From positions 170,487-234,486 of the forward strand of contig JAGFBZ010000740.1 in NCBI GenBank assembly GCA_018398805.1: a stretch of DNA of 64,000 nt, in the 5' to 3' direction. The DNA comes from Hirundichthys speculiger (lineage: Eukaryota; Chordata; Actinopteri; Beloniformes; Exocoetidae). Each line of letters opens with the position of its first letter. Within the stretch, counting starts at the first letter, position 1. The notes below the pieces were generated by a model. It did not search any database. It worked only from the letters and a program-made list of their open reading frames with translations, and was not told the DNA's origin. Below, in pieces: positions 1-11,420 of this stretch. The translations under genes were made by a program, and so were the position numbers.

Positions 1-256
1 GCTGGGGCTGCACTTGCATTTTTACATGCATGTAATGTTCATGTCTGCATGCTCTTCCAGCATGTTCTACTGACAGATTTGGCCAAAAGCTTTTACTTTA
101 TTGCATTAGTAAGAAATTAGCTTTTAAATGTTATCGTTTGTTGACAGGAATCAGTCTTTGGAAGACTATATTCAAACTAGACACCTTTCTGTGGTGTAAA
201 TTTAAATGTTGATGCAGATCTTTTTCCTGATCCTGTTGTTCTTCTTCTTTTCCCAG

Positions 257-390
257 CGTCTTGCTCCAGCGACCCTTTTGTTGAGATAAACCTGGACGAG
301 CCGGCGTGGTGCGACCAGCTCCTCACCGATGTTCAAGCTCCCTCCTCCGTCATCCCCTTCTCCTTCTTCTCCTCTTCCTCTTCTTCTTAG
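257..390 (+). CDS. Terminal coding exon of an unidentified host gene (5' part outside window)
   Basis: A polypyrimidine tract ending in cccag at 252-256 is a strong 3' splice site. Read from 259, the exon is open for 43 codons to TAG at 388-390. It encodes an acidic stretch, PFVEINLDEPAWCDQLLTDV, followed by a serine-rich tail (SFFSSSSSS). An acidic/hydrophobic C-terminus followed by a Ser run is seen in some transcription factors, but I cannot name the gene. Bases 1-256 would be the preceding intron. The exon is followed by about 460 bp of AT-rich sequence and a poly(A) signal at 854, which fits a last exon. Known: splice-site logic. Inferred: that this is the last exon. The exon call is moderately firm; the product is unknown. 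Confidence 0.55.
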
Positions 391-875
391 CACCATTTTT
401 TTGTAATGGTGGTGTTCAACATCGTCACGGGGGCTGAGTGTTTGTACTCAAAGCAGTGAAGGAATTTGAAGCAGAGAGCGTGAATGCGTTAGTTGTGACA
501 CTTTTGTGGGCGTCAGCACTCAGCAGTGAGCTTCACGTAGATCCATCTGTTCCACAAACTCCACAACAGGACACAAGATTCAGACTAAAAACAACAACTT
601 CTTCCTACACCGCGTATCAGAGCTGGCATCGTCTCTCAAAATATAAAAATAACTTTTAGACAAACTATGAAAAAGTCTTAGTTACTGTAAATATAGATTT
701 TAAGTCCTGTGCTGTAAAACATATTTTTGACTGAAGGTTTTGTAATTATGGACGTTGCTTTGTATCAGCTCCTGCTTTGGCTTTTTACTGTATTTTTCAG
801 TTTTTGTTTGTGTGGAATCTCAGTCTTTTCAGCAGACTGATTTCTTGATTGAAAATAAAAATTTCCTTGTCATAT
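391..875 (+). other. Probable 3' UTR of the gene above
   Basis: AT-rich, non-coding sequence between the TAG at 388-390 and the AATAAA at 854-859. No domain-like open frame is visible. A second AATAAA at 1053-1058 could give a longer UTR. Confidence 0.45.
854..859 (+). terminator. Polyadenylation signal AATAAA
   Basis: AATAAA about 465 bp after the stop codon of the terminal exon, followed by T-rich sequence (tttccttgtc). An alternative signal lies at 1053-1058. Confidence 0.45.
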
Positions 876-1496
876 TTTCTGCTTTATTTAGGCAACATTT
901 TGGACCACAGCGACAAACATCTGTAAAATGCAGCCACTGCTGCGTATATACACCTACATCCTGTGGGCAAAACCACAGTTTCCTCTTCATGCTGGGACTC
1001 TGACTTCAGCTCTTTTAAACTGCTCTTCTTTTTAATGAATTGATGACTCATGAATAAAAATATCAATAATTTCTTCTACGTTCTTGGAAGGTTGTTGCAG
1101 GTCATTAGTGTTGCAACAAAGCAGATGACTTTGTTGCAAACTACATGCAGGTCTTTTTTATAGATTTTAGGTTTGTGACCAAACAGCACACCTACAGACA
1201 CAGAAGCATTTTCACTTCCTACTGAGCCTGCGTCTGTATTTAGGTCACACATGATTTTTTTAGGTTTCATAAGTGATGAGTTTTTGTAATAATCATCAAG
1301 TGTTAAATGTTTCAGACAAATAATTCAGAAGAGCTGCTGTAAATTCAAGAAGTGACATGGTCATCATGTTTGCTACTCCACCTCACCGTCACTGTATTCT
1401 GTATGAATGAACCCAGATGAAATGATCCATGAGGGCGTGTTGTCTCTCAGAGAAACCCTCAGAAGCCTAACAGCTGTCTGCTGAAAACACAATGTC

Positions 1497-1575
1497 CCGA
1501 GCTGGGTTAGGCTCCAGAAGATCCCTGTGACCCTGTGTAGGATTAAACAGACATTGATCATGGATGGACGGATGA
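1497..1575 (+). repeat. 3' tail of a LINE/SINE-type retroelement
   Basis: Contains gctccagaagatccctgtga and tgtaggattaaacagac followed by ATGGATGG-type repeats. This is the familiar 3' end of a widespread fish retroelement. A diverged copy on the opposite strand lies beside the (ATCC)n array at 27.06-27.11 kb. The 900-1490 stretch before it shows nothing recognisable. Confidence 0.5.
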
Positions 1576-1644
1576 TTTCAAGTAAACACCAAGCACTGAT
1601 TAGCAGTAATAAGCCTCTTTAATACAAATATGTATTTACAAATT

Positions 1645-1895
1645 AAGACGTTTCCACATGGGCACGTTTCCTGGACGCCTCCCTGGTGAGGTGTTCCGGG
1701 CACGGCCCACTGGTAGGAGACCCCGGGGAAGACCCAGGACACGCTGGAGGGACTATGTCTCTTGGCTGGCCTGGGAACGCCTCGGGATCCCCCCAGAGGA
1801 GCTGGAAGAAGTGGCCGGGGAGAAGAGGGTCTGGGCTTCCTTACTCCGGCTGATGCCCTCGCGACCCGACCTCGGATAAGCGGAAGAAGACGGTA
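1645..1895 (+). mobile_element. LINE 3' fragment (C-terminal reverse transcriptase remnant, Rex1/Babar-like)
   Basis: The frame at 1658-1879 encodes an arginine-rich run (RRPRGRPRTRWRDYV), then SWLAWERLGIPPEEL and a short tail ending near MPSRPDL. This segment occurs at the extreme C-terminus of a very common fish non-LTR element and is often mis-annotated as a host protein. It ends with gcggaagaaga, the usual 3' terminus. It is 5'-truncated with no RT catalytic motifs, so it is a dead-on-arrival insertion. The clade is from memory of the motif, not a search. Confidence 0.65.
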
Positions 1896-2112
1896 CGGTA
1901 CGGACTTTTCCACATGCAGAGACCAATGTCACATGACTAAAAGGAGTCACCCTTCAAAAGAGCTGAAAAGTAAACCGGGTTTAAACTAGTGTATTTTCTG
2001 AAGTATAAGTCGCACAGAAGTATCTGTCGTGTCTGTCGAAAATACGCAGTGAAGAGGAAAAAAACATCTAAAAGTCTCATTGGTCAATAAGAGCAGATGA
2101 TAATTGGACCGT

Positions 2113-3640
2113 TGATAAGCCCCTGTGGACTCGTTCCTCCAGCTGTGGAATCATTCCTCCAGCTGTGGACTCTGTTCCTCCAGCTGTGGACTCGTTCCTC
2201 CAGCTGTGGACTTGTTCCTCCATCTGTGGACTCGTTCCTCCATCTACGGTCCTCCATCTGTGGACTCGTTCCTCCATCTACGGTCCTCCACCTGTGGACT
2301 CGTTCCTCCATCTACGGTCCTCCATCTGTGGACTCGTTCCTCCATCTGGACTTCCTCCTCCACCTGTGGGACTCGTTCGTCCAGCTGTGGACTCATTCCT
2401 CCAGCTGTGGACTCTTCGTTCCTCCATCGTGGACTGTTCCTCCATATGTTCTGTGACTTGTTCTCCATCTGTGGACTCGTTCGTCCTTCTGTCCTGTGTG
2501 GACTTTCGTGTGCTGTGGACTCATTCCTCTGACTCTGTGGTGGACTTGTTTTTCCTCCAGCTGTGGACTCGTTCCTCACGCTGTGGACTCATTCCTCCAT
2601 CTGTGGACTTGTTCCTCCATCTGTGGACTCGTTTCTCCATCTGTGGACTTGTGCTTCCAGCTGTGGACTCATTTCTCCATCTGTGGACATGTTCCTCCAG
2701 CTGTGGACCCCTTTCTCCAACTGTGAACTTGTTCCTCTTGCTGTGGACTCGTTCCTCCAGCCGTGGACTCATTCGTCCAGCTGTGGACTCGTTCTTCCAG
2801 CTGTGGACTCATTCCTCCTGCTGTGGACTCGTGCTTCCAGCTGTGGACTCGTTTCTCCAGCTGTGGACTCGTTCCTCCATCTGTGAACTCATTCCTCCAT
2901 CTGTGGACTCGTTCCTCCATCTGCGAACTATTTCTTCCAGCTGTGGACTCGTTCCTCCAGCTGTGGACTCGTTTCTCCATCTATGGACTTGTTCCTCCAG
3001 CTGTGGACACATTCCTCCAGCTGTGGACTCATTCCTCCAGCTGTGGACTCGTTCCTCATGCTGTGGACACATTCCTCCATATGTGGACTTGTTCCTCCAT
3101 CTGTGGACTCGTTCCTCCAGCTGTGGACTCGTTCGTCCAGCTGTAGACTCGTTCCTCACGCTGTGGACACATTCCTCCATATGTGGACTTTTTCCTCCAT
3201 CTGTGGACTCGTTCCTCCATCTGTGGACTTGTTCTTCCAGCTGTGGACTCATTCCTCCTGCTGTAGACTTGTGCTTCCAGCTGTGGACTCGTTTTTCCAG
3301 CTGTGGACTCGTTCCTCCATCTGAGAACTAGTTCCTCCATCTGTGGACTTGTTCCTCCAGCTGTGGACTAGTTTCTCCATCTGAGGACTTGTGCTTCCAG
3401 CTGTGGACTCGTTTCTCCATCTATGGACTTGTTCCTCCTTCTGTGACTCGTTCCTCCATCTGTGGACTTGTTCCTCCAGCTGTGGACTCGTTTCTCCATC
3501 TATGGACTTGTTCCTCCTTCTGTGACTCGTTCCTCCATCTGTGGACTTGTTCCTCCAGCTATGGACTAGTTTCTCCATCTGTGGACTTGTGCTTCCTGCT
3601 GTGACTCGTTCCTCCATCTGTGGACTCGTTCCTCCAGCTG
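2113..3640. repeat. 20-bp minisatellite, first block (about 75 units)
   Basis: Tandem units of consensus ttcctccagctgtggactcg, with variants catctg for cagctg and cttg/catt for ctcg. Variants are interspersed rather than blocked. Some units near 2330-2560 are irregular. The unit has no stop codon on either strand, and 20 is not a multiple of 3, so long meaningless open frames run through all frames. The array resumes at 7041 and 8469 after two transposon insertions. Confidence 0.95.
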
Positions 3641-4060
3641 TCAAAGTCAAAGTCAAAGTCAAAGCAAACTTTATTGTCAATCAAAGCACTGCAACAGTAC
3701 ATGCACGCAGACTGAAATTGCATTTCTCAAGGCTCCAATGTGCAATTAAAAATTTAGACATACAACTGAGATATGTATAGGACATCACAACTCACAGAAC
3801 ATAAAGTGCAAGATATCAAGATATCAGGCATGACATAATAGATAACAGTAACATAATAACAGACAACATAGCAGACAATATGAGCATACATTCTGGACTG
3901 TCAGTGTTTCAGAAGTCTTGAGGAATGTTACTGGAGTGCAAAAACCTGAGTTGACAAGGTGCAAGTGCGGCAAAGTGTATAGTGCAAGTAGCAGCAAGGA
4001 GAAGAGTCTATAACAATTTAGAGTACTAGGTCTTGGTTGTGTGTGTGTGAAGGGGGGTGG

Positions 4061-4504
4061 TTACAGTCTTGTTCTCTGGAGTGAGTTCAGCAGTCTGATG
4101 GCTTGTGGGAAAAAGCTATTGCTGAGTCTGGTTGTTCTGCTGCGCATACTGCTGTAGCACTTACCAGAAGGTAGGAGGGTGAACAGTGCGTGTGAGGGGT
4201 GGGTAGTGTCTTTGATGATGTTGATGGCTCTTCTATGACAACGGGATGGATACAGGTCTTGAATGGATGGTAGAGTTGATCTGGTGATCTTCTCTGCTGT
4301 TCTCACCACCCTCTGTAGTGCTTTCCGGTCTGCAACATGGCAGCTGCCAAACCACACTGAGAGACTGCTGGTGAGTATGCTCTCAATGGCACCCCTGTAG
4401 AAGGTGGTGAGTGCTGAAGGAGGGAGACTGGCTCTCCTCATCCTGCGCAGGAAGTGGAGACGTTGCTGTGCTTTCTTGACAAGGGCGGTGGTGTGATGGT
4501 CCAT
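4061..4504 (-). pseudogene. LINE C-terminal domain, out of frame with the RT
   Basis: 147 codons containing KKAQQRLHFLRRMR, FYRGAIESILTSSLSVW and SRCHRRAINIIKDTTHPSH, the conserved post-RT region of CR1/L2-type fish LINEs. It overlaps the RT frame by about 67 bp (4438-4504), showing a small indel near 4490. Between its stop and the 3' tail lie about 400 bp of 3' UTR without other features. Confidence 0.75.
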
Positions 4505-6333
4505 GTCAGGTCATCAGTGATATGCACACCTAGGAACTTGGTGCTTTTCACTGATTCCACAGCACTGCCGTTGATGGTGAGAGGTGTTTGTGGCTTGTGA
4601 TTCTTTCTGAAGTCCACTGTTATTTCCTTTGTTTTGTTGACGTTGAGATGAAGGTTGTTGGTGTCACACCAGGTGATGAGATGGTGCACTTCTTTTCTGT
4701 AGGATGAGTCGTCATCGTTGCTGATGAGGCCAACCACTGTTGTGTCATTAGCAAACTTAATGATGTGGTTTGAGTTGTATCCGGCACAACAATCATGGGT
4801 CATCAGGGTGAAGAGCAGCGGACTCAACACACACCCCTGGGGGACCCCTGTGTTCATGATGGTGGTCTGTGATGAGTTTTTGCCGACTCTTACTGTCTGT
4901 GGTCTGTTAGTGAGAAAGTCCAGTAACCAGTTGCAGAGTGGTGTGCTGATGCCGATGGTTTGTAGTTTGTCCACCATGTGTTGTGGGATGACCGTGTTGA
5001 ATGCGGAGCTGAAGTCAATGAACACCATCCGCACACAGCTGTTTTTGTTCTCCAGATGAGCCAGGCTGAGTTGAAGTGCTGCTGCTATGGCGTCATCGGT
5101 GGAGCGCTTGGGACGATATGCAAACTGGTAGGGGTCAAAGGTGGTGGGTAGGCTGAATGTTATGTGAGCCTTGACTAGCCTTTCGAAGCACTTCATTATG
5201 ATGGGAGTCAGTGCTATAGGCCGGTAGTCGTTGAGAGTTGTTGCTGGGGATTTCTTGGGTAGTGGTATGATGGTGGTGGCTTTTAAGCACTCTGGTATGA
5301 TGGCTTGGCTCAGGGAGATGTTGAAAATATCTGTGATAACATCTGTGAGTGAGTTCGCACAGTCTCTTAGTACACGCCCAGTTATGTTGTCCGGGCCAGC
5401 AGCCTTCCTGGGATTCACCTGTCCAAGGATCCTCCGCACGTCAGCTGGGTCCAGTTTCAGTGTTGTCTCCTCCAAGCAGTGGGGGGCTTTTGTTGGGGTG
5501 GTGGTGTTGTTTTCTTCAAACCGGCTGAAGAAAACATTTAGTGAGTTGAGAAAGTCTGTGTTGTCCACGCACGGGGGAGGGGTGGGCCTGTAGCCAGTTA
5601 CAGTCTGAATGCCTTGCCATAGGCGTCTGGAGTCTTTTGTGTCAGTGAAGTGGGATTGGATTTTCTGTCCATAGGCACGCTTTGCTGCTCTCATGCCTCT
5701 ATTCAGGTTAGCCCTCGCTGTACTGAGGGCATCCTTGTCACCAGACTTGAAGGCAGTGTTACGCACTCTCAGGAGCTCACGAACCTCCCTGGTGAACCAG
5801 GGTTTATCGTTAGCCCTTGTGGTGATGTTCTTAGTGACGGTTACATCTTCCATGCACTTTGAAATGTAGCTGGTCACAGATTCAGTGTATTCAGTTATGT
5901 TGATATGTTGGTTTGAAGTGGCAGCCTCTCTGAAAACATTCCAATCTGTGCGCTCAAAACAGTCTTGCAGAGCTGAGGTGGCCCCCTCTGGCCAGGTCCT
6001 GATCTGTCTCACAGACGGTTTGCACCTCGTTAGCAGTGGCCTGTAGGCTGGAGTGAGCCGGATTGAGAGGTGATCAGAGTTGCCCAGTTGGGGGTGGGGC
6101 GCGGCTCTGTAGGCTTGTTTTACGTTGGTAAACACTTGATCCAAGGTATTCTCTCCCCTAGTAGCAAAGTCCACATTCTTGTGATATAGTGGTAGTACTG
6201 TTTTCAATTTGGCTTGGTTGAAATCGCCCGTGATTATGTTAGCAGCATCCGGATTTGCGTCTTGCAGCGCGCTGACCAACTGATACAATGTTGAGAGTGC
6301 ATCCTTTGTGTTCGCGCTAGGCGGCACATACAC
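4438..6333 (-). pseudogene. LINE endonuclease C-terminus plus reverse transcriptase (catalytic Asp altered)
   Basis: 631-codon open frame. Endonuclease C-terminal motifs are present: ITGDFN near residue 40 and the catalytic SDH near 86. Reverse transcriptase motifs follow in order: RKAAGPDNITG near 310, NDYRPIALTPIIMKCFE, motif A VFIDFSSAFNT, motif B TGVPQGCVLSPLLF, motif C FANDTT and TKFLGVHI. In motif C the family pattern is [YF]ADD; here the first Asp is Asn (aat), which should abolish polymerisation. The frame ends at 4438 because of a shift; the true C-terminus continues at 4504-4061. Confidence 0.85.
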
Positions 6334-6496
6334 AGCTGTTAAAGTGACGGCAGTGAATTATCTCGGCAAGTACGTCGGTCGGCATTTGATTGTTAAGAAC
6401 TCTATGTCCTCCAAACAGTGGCTTGAGATGATTTTAACATTAGTGCACCAGTTGTTGTTGATGAAAATGCACACACCACCTCCCCGTGATTTACCA

Positions 6497-7030
6497 CTAA
6501 GAGCTTGACTTCTGTCTGCCCGTAAAGATGTAAAACCGTCTACCTGGATAGCATGGTCGGGAACAGCGTGGTTGAGCCAAGTCTCTGTGAGAATGATTGG
6601 CGTTGCAGTCTCTCACCTTGCTTTGTGAAGTTAGTTCCAATCTGAGGTAGTCCATTTTGTTTTCCAGCGATCGAACATTGGAGAGTAGAATCGAAGGAAG
6701 TGCAGTCTTGAACGGCTTTGTTTTCAGTCTTGTTTTTATTCCTGCCCCGCAACCGCGTATGCGACGCCTGCTAGCTCTCCCAGCTCTGCTAGCTCTCCCC
6801 CACCGCTTTCGACGCCTCCAGCACCGGCCGGTGACTGGGGGAGGTTCCGATGCTTCACCGGCCTCTGGGTCTTGCCGGTGGAGGATTCTTAGTTCGCTGA
6901 GTGTATCTGGGTCCAAAGTCCATGTAACTCCGGAGATATCATTTGAAAGGTTGGAATTCCGTAGTCCAAGTAACAGGCTTTCTGTTGTAGGCTCTTTTTG
7001 TGCACGACTCAGACGAAACAGACGATACAT
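6497..7030 (-). pseudogene. LINE N-terminal region and start of APE endonuclease, frameshifted
   Basis: 177-codon frame. The N-terminal half is basic and low in complexity. Near residue 113 comes LPSILLSNVRSLENKMDYL, the usual entry to the endonuclease domain of CR1/L2-type LINEs. The reading frame is then lost: the rest of the endonuclease up to the frame starting at 6333 is spread over other frames. The element cannot make an active endonuclease as read. The start shown is simply the first Met in the frame. Confidence 0.6.
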
Positions 7031-7040
7031 TTACATTTAC

Positions 7041-7460
7041 TCCTGCTGTGGACTTGTTCCTCCAGCTGTGGACTCGTTCCTCCTGCTGTAGACTCGTTCC
7101 TGCATCTGTGGACTCATTCCTCCTGCTGTGGACTTGTTCCTCCTGCTCTGGTCTTGTTCCTCTTGCTTTGGACTTGTTCCTCCAGCTGTGAACTTGTTCC
7201 TCCAGCTGTGGACTTGTTCCTCCAGCTGTGGATTCGTTCCTCCAGCTGTGACTCGTTTCTCCATCTGTGGACTCGTTCCTCCAGCTGTGACTCGTTTCTC
7301 CATCTGTGTACTTGTTCCTCCAGCTGTGACTCGTTTCTCCATCTGTGTACTTGTTCCTTCAGCTGTGGACTCGTTCCTCCTGCCGTGGACTTGTTCATCC
7401 TGCTGTGTACTTGTTCCTCCTGCTGTGTACTGGTTCCTCCAGCTGTGGACTCGTTCCTCC
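7041..7460. repeat. 20-bp minisatellite, second block
   Basis: Same 20-bp unit as at 2113-3640, continuing after the LINE. Variants here include cctgctgtgg and a 19-bp form lacking one g (ctgtgactcg). Confidence 0.93.
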
Positions 7461-8468
7461 CAAGGTTATTATAGTTAATGAAAATGAACGAAATAACGAA
7501 AACTACGAAAACATTTTCGTTAACTGAAATAAAATAAAAACGAGTTTAAAAAAAAACGATAACTAACTGAAACTGTATTATGTGTTTATAAAATGAACAA
7601 AAATTAACTATAATACCAGGAACGTCCTTCGTTTCGTATTTGTGAAATTTTTTTTCACATAAACGTTTTGGGATTTACATGAAATCTATTAATTTCACTC
7701 TGCCGTTCAACAACAACAGCAAAAAGAAAAAAACTAGAGTGATCAATGATGGCGGTAGCAAAAGGTGGGAGAAAGCAGCACGGTGCTATGTGGGATTTCT
7801 TAGACTATGACTGTGTTAATGATAAAAATAAGTCCCTTGTTGTAGAAGCAGGTGATACAATGTGTGGAATACTTCTGAAGGAGAAAAAAACCCACAAATC
7901 TGAAAGTCCATTTGAAAAGCTCGCACAAGAAGGCTAACCAAGACTAGCTGGATAAGCTAGCCTAAGCTAGTTTATATAAGGAGGCTAACCAAGACTAGCT
8001 GGATAAGCTAGCCTAAGCTAGCCCCCTGGAAAGAAGCTACAGCTGCAGGCCAGTCAGCGTTGAGAAGGAACGGGAGAAAACAGTAACTATAATGGACTGT
8101 TTCCATGGAGACCAGATAGCTGCTGGTCAGTAAATACGCAGGAACACCATAAGAGGGAAGATGCATTGATAAATATGTTTATTGAGACCAGAATGTAAAC
8201 ACGACTATGTGAACTCGATAGCCTTCAAAAAGTTCAGTGCTTCACTCCAACCAAAATTACAGCCCTAATTTACAAAATAAAACTAAAACACTGAAACTAA
8301 TGAAAAATAAACTAAAACTAAGTATTTCAAAAAAAAAATAAAAACATATAAAAGCAAAACCGCAAAACCGCTCTAAAAATGAATTAAAACTAACTGAATT
8401 TGAAAAACTAAACTAAAAACTAAAGAAAAACTAAAACGAATGAAAAATCCAAAACTATTATAACCCTG
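7461..8468. mobile_element. hAT-like DNA transposon remnant with perfect 8-bp target duplication
   Basis: The left end CAAGGTTATTATAGTTAATG and the inverted right end CAGGGTTATAATAGTTTTGG form imperfect terminal inverted repeats. Flanks 7453-7460 and 8469-8476 are both GTTCCTCC. An 8-bp duplication is the hAT hallmark; removing the element and one copy leaves the minisatellite exactly in register. Subterminal regions are rich in aacgaaaac/aactaaaac motifs. A short BED-finger-like ORF sits inside (7746-7937). A 40-bp segment (aggctaaccaagactagctg...) is duplicated in tandem at 7931 and 7982. Confidence 0.85.
7746..7937 (+). pseudogene. Truncated BED-zinc-finger-like N-terminus of a hAT transposase
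   Basis: 63 codons from ATG. WDFLDYD near residue 16, a lone Cys near 40 (MCGILL) and a following KKTHKS resemble the start of a BED finger, but the second Cys and the His pair are not in place. No transposase core (DDE or hATC dimerisation domain) follows. It is a leftover in a non-autonomous element. The family call rests on the element's 8-bp target duplication as much as on the protein. Confidence 0.4.
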
Positions 8469-8535
8469 GTTCCTCCATCTGTGGACTCATTCTTCCAGCT
8501 GTGGACTCGTTTCTCCAGCTGTGGACTCGTTCCTT
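8469..8535. repeat. 20-bp minisatellite, last three units
   Basis: Three further units after the hAT-like insertion, ending at ctcgttcc about 8533. Sequence to the right is non-repetitive. Confidence 0.85.
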
Positions 8536-9884
8536 TATTGCTTCACTACTGTCAGGTCAGAAATGTGGAAACCTTCTCAGGGATTTTAATAACAGCATAA
8601 TAACCTAGGATAAAATAGTTAGAAGAGGTTTAAAATCACCTCTGCTAAAAGAGGCTGAGGATGTAGGAGAGAAGGTGAAAATTTAAACCGTTTCTAAACT
8701 CAGTTGTCATGGTGATTGTGAGATTACTGATGAGTAAAACAGATTTAATGCTGCCAATTCAGAATGATGTGTGTCCCAGAGACATATTCATTTAACGCCT
8801 CTTTAACCAGCTCTGACGCTACACGGGCAGAACCACAGAGCGGTACCGGCGGTGGAAGAGGCTGGATAGTAACAGATGATGCAACATGTGACTGTGGTCT
8901 CATTCACTCCACCTCTCTGCTCAGAGAAACAGCCTGGCTGGCAGAGCAGCGTAACTTTGTCCTGCTGCTGCTGTTCTGCCTCTGTTTCACCCTGGGAGGA
9001 GCAGCAGGGGTGAATTCAGTGGTTGTAGCGGGTACGGGGGTGGCCAGATGAGATCATGGGATTATTCAGCACATCACAGAGGAAATGAGAGATGGCCCAT
9101 AGCCATGACGCCAGATCAAATAAAACAGATAAATGAATTCTGGAGCGCTGCTACAGAAGGGACAAATGAGAAGCACCGTATGTGAAAGTTGAATTTGTCT
9201 CAGAGACCAGAGGTACTGGGGTGTCGCTGCTGGGACCAGCTTCAGATGGGAGGCTGGACTACTCTGGGGGGGGGTAATATCAGGTCTTCTTGAGATGGTT
9301 GTGAAGGCACAGCTGGGAAATGGGAGGAAGAGGGGATGTGTTTGTCTACTGTGTGAAAGAACACCACATCCTGGATATTAATTCACAACGCAGCAACAGA
9401 AACCAGTCATTCACAGTCAAACACAACTCTCTGTTTTATTTTAAATATTGAGTGTTACACACTTAGAAAAGAAACATTTAAAAACTGTCCTTTTACATGG
9501 TAAAAATAACATTACAATAAATCTCCAGACTGAAGATGAACAAGTCTCACGACTAAAGTCCAGCATGGATTTGATGATCTGAACTCTATTTTCCATTTAC
9601 ACTCTGTTAAATTTCATTTTTGCTTTAACGGATGAGCTCTCCCTGCTGTTCTCTGCACAAGTTCACAGAAAGATCTTTTGAACAGAACAGAACCTGATCT
9701 GACACCAAACCACTGCACTGGTGAACAGTATGTAGCTGGGGAGTTATTTCTGCAACACGTTTGCTCTGAACCTCCTGAAATGCATCACAAGCTTTTACAA
9801 AAACATAACCATCTTGATTAAAAGATTTTGGATTGACATCATTTTCCAGAGGTAGATGGGTGGATGGATGTCGTCACAAAACAT
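8536..9884. other. No supported gene; possible minus-strand 3' UTR near 9430
   Basis: A 95-codon + strand frame at 8764-9051 has a Leu-rich run (NFVLLLLFCLCFTL) but no recognisable domain, and a host exon cannot be shown. On the minus strand an AATAAA (tttatt on +, near 9434) could end a long 3' UTR belonging to the exon at 11421-11506. Confidence 0.3.
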
Positions 9885-9885
9885 A

Positions 9886-10251
9886 CAGTCATGGAAAAAA
9901 TTATTAGACCACCATTTTTTCTCCACTTTCTTGTTCATTTTAATACCTGGTCCCACTAAACATCATCATGTGAATAAAACAGACAGAAAAGAAAACACTG
10001 AATGCATAAAAGCAGTGTTTTTGGCAGTACAACGCCATAGCTATTGATGTAAAAACTGAAGTGATTTAGGTTATAATCAAGAAAACCATGGAAAATGGTA
10101 AGATATCAGCTCTTAAATAAAACTCTTATGAGCAATCTTTGTGATTATTGTTATGTTTGTCCAAACAAATGTACCTTTAGTTGTACCAGGCATTAAAATG
10201 AACAAGAAACTGAGGAAAACAAGGGTGGTCTAATAGTTTTTTCCATGTCTG
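9886..10251. mobile_element. Tc1/mariner-type MITE, 366 bp, flanked by TA
   Basis: The left end CAGTCATGGAAAAAATTATT and the reverse complement of the right end CAGACATGGAAAAAACTATT agree at 18 of 20 positions and continue into agaccacc. TA dinucleotides flank both sides (9884-9885, 10252-10253), as expected for Tc1/mariner insertion. There is no coding capacity. Confidence 0.85.
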
Positions 10252-10622
10252 TATATTACCTAAGAACAAAACTGATGAAAGAAATCCAGACAAAGCTGAC
10301 TGAACACTGGAGGCCGACAAAAATTAATTTGAACACACGATGAGACGTCCTGAAGTGTTGCTGCACACATGTCACATCTTGTCACTTGTTGTTCGGTCGG
10401 AAACATCAAAGACGCTCGCTGTCAAATCGATGTAAAATGTTTGCGTGTTACACCCTGTTCAGTTTGACCTTGATGTGGTTTGAGACACAGCTTTAGGTTT
10501 GGAGATGATAGTGAAGCTCAACTACTGCAATGACTGAAGGTTTAAATCTGCAGAGGAACTTTCCAACAGCAATGAAACTTCCTCACAAACGTTCAGAGCT
10601 CAGATCATACCACGGAGTTTTA

Positions 10623-11029
10623 GAGCCACAGTGAGAAGAAAAAAATGTGGACAATGATTTTTTTTTTTTTCCGTTCCTCACTTAAACAATAAAATCGAAG
10701 TGCAGTTTCCAGAATTGGTGTAGTTTCTTTTTCTGAAAAGGCGCGGTTTCTGACACAATCTCTCTCTACCAATACTATTATAATACTGTATCTATGTGCT
10801 ACAAGTGAAATAATTTCCTTGTTGCTAAAGCCCACTCTGATGTACAAGGTTATAAGCTCATTAACACCTGACATTATGTTTTGTAGAGCTAAACCGGTTT
10901 AAATAAATCTTTAAGAAAACTTTATTCTGGAAAGTGCATTTCGGCTTTATTCTCGACATTTCGACTTTTCTCTAAGTGAGGAGCGGAAAAAAAAAAATTG
11001 TCCACAAATCTTTTTTCTCAGTGTGGCCC
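10623..11029. mobile_element. TA-flanked MITE with about 60-bp terminal inverted repeats
   Basis: The left end GAGCCACAGTGAGAAGAAAA matches the inverted right end GGGCCACACTGAGAAAAAAG. The match continues through gtggacaat, a poly-T run and ccg(t/c)tcctcactta. TA flanks at 10621-10622 and 11030-11031. The interior is non-coding. Confidence 0.8.
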
Positions 11030-11420
11030 TAAAACTATAAGGTAATGAGGTCCTTCAAATCTAAATAACAGAGGAAGTCATCAGGCTCCTGGCAAACCCC
11101 CACCCCTGCAGAAACCCCCACTCCTCTGAAAGTGGTCTGATGGAAGCTGCTACTGTGAGGAACCATGATGAGGGTTAATCTGATCATTTCTGCCTCCTTC
11201 AGTCTCCAGCAGAGACCTTTGTGATGCTGAACAGAAGTTTCTTCTATCAGAGGTTTCATCTGTAGGACTGAGAGGAGACGACAGTGAGACGCAACGAACA
11301 CCTGAAACAGTTACACATGTTTGAAACATCATTTTGAAAGTGAACAATGAACGACATTATTTTCCAAAACTGAACGAAGTCCCAGCAAACACACCTTGAT
11401 GTTGCATCTTCATGCTCCAG

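Larger units (their letters stand above)
3641..7040 (-). mobile_element. Non-LTR retrotransposon (CR1/L2-group LINE), near full length but defective
   Basis: On the minus strand the element runs from about 7040 (5') to 3641 (3'). It ends in an AATAAA-bearing sequence (gacaataaag) and a (TTTGAC)4 tail at 3641-3664, typical of target-primed reverse transcription. It codes for an N-terminal region, an APE-type endonuclease and a reverse transcriptase, now split over at least three frames (6497-7030, 4438-6333, 4061-4504). It sits inside the 20-bp minisatellite, whose units flank it on both sides, so it inserted after the array formed. Clade assignment is from motif style only. Confidence 0.85.

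Noticed and set aside
202..396. 64-codon minus-strand frame over the first exon
   Set aside because: Antisense of a polypyrimidine/Ser-codon stretch. The + strand exon has splice and stop support.
1578..1913. 111-codon minus-strand frame
   Set aside because: Antisense to the LINE C-terminal fragment at 1645-1895.
2165..3331. 388-codon open frame (repeating SSCGLVPPAVDSFLQLW) and many overlapping frames on both strands
   Set aside because: The 20-bp unit has no stop codon in any frame on either strand, so long frames are automatic. The period is not a multiple of three, and there is no promoter, splice or domain support.
6998..7474. 158-codon frame of the same repeated type
   Set aside because: Same minisatellite artefact as at 2113-3640.
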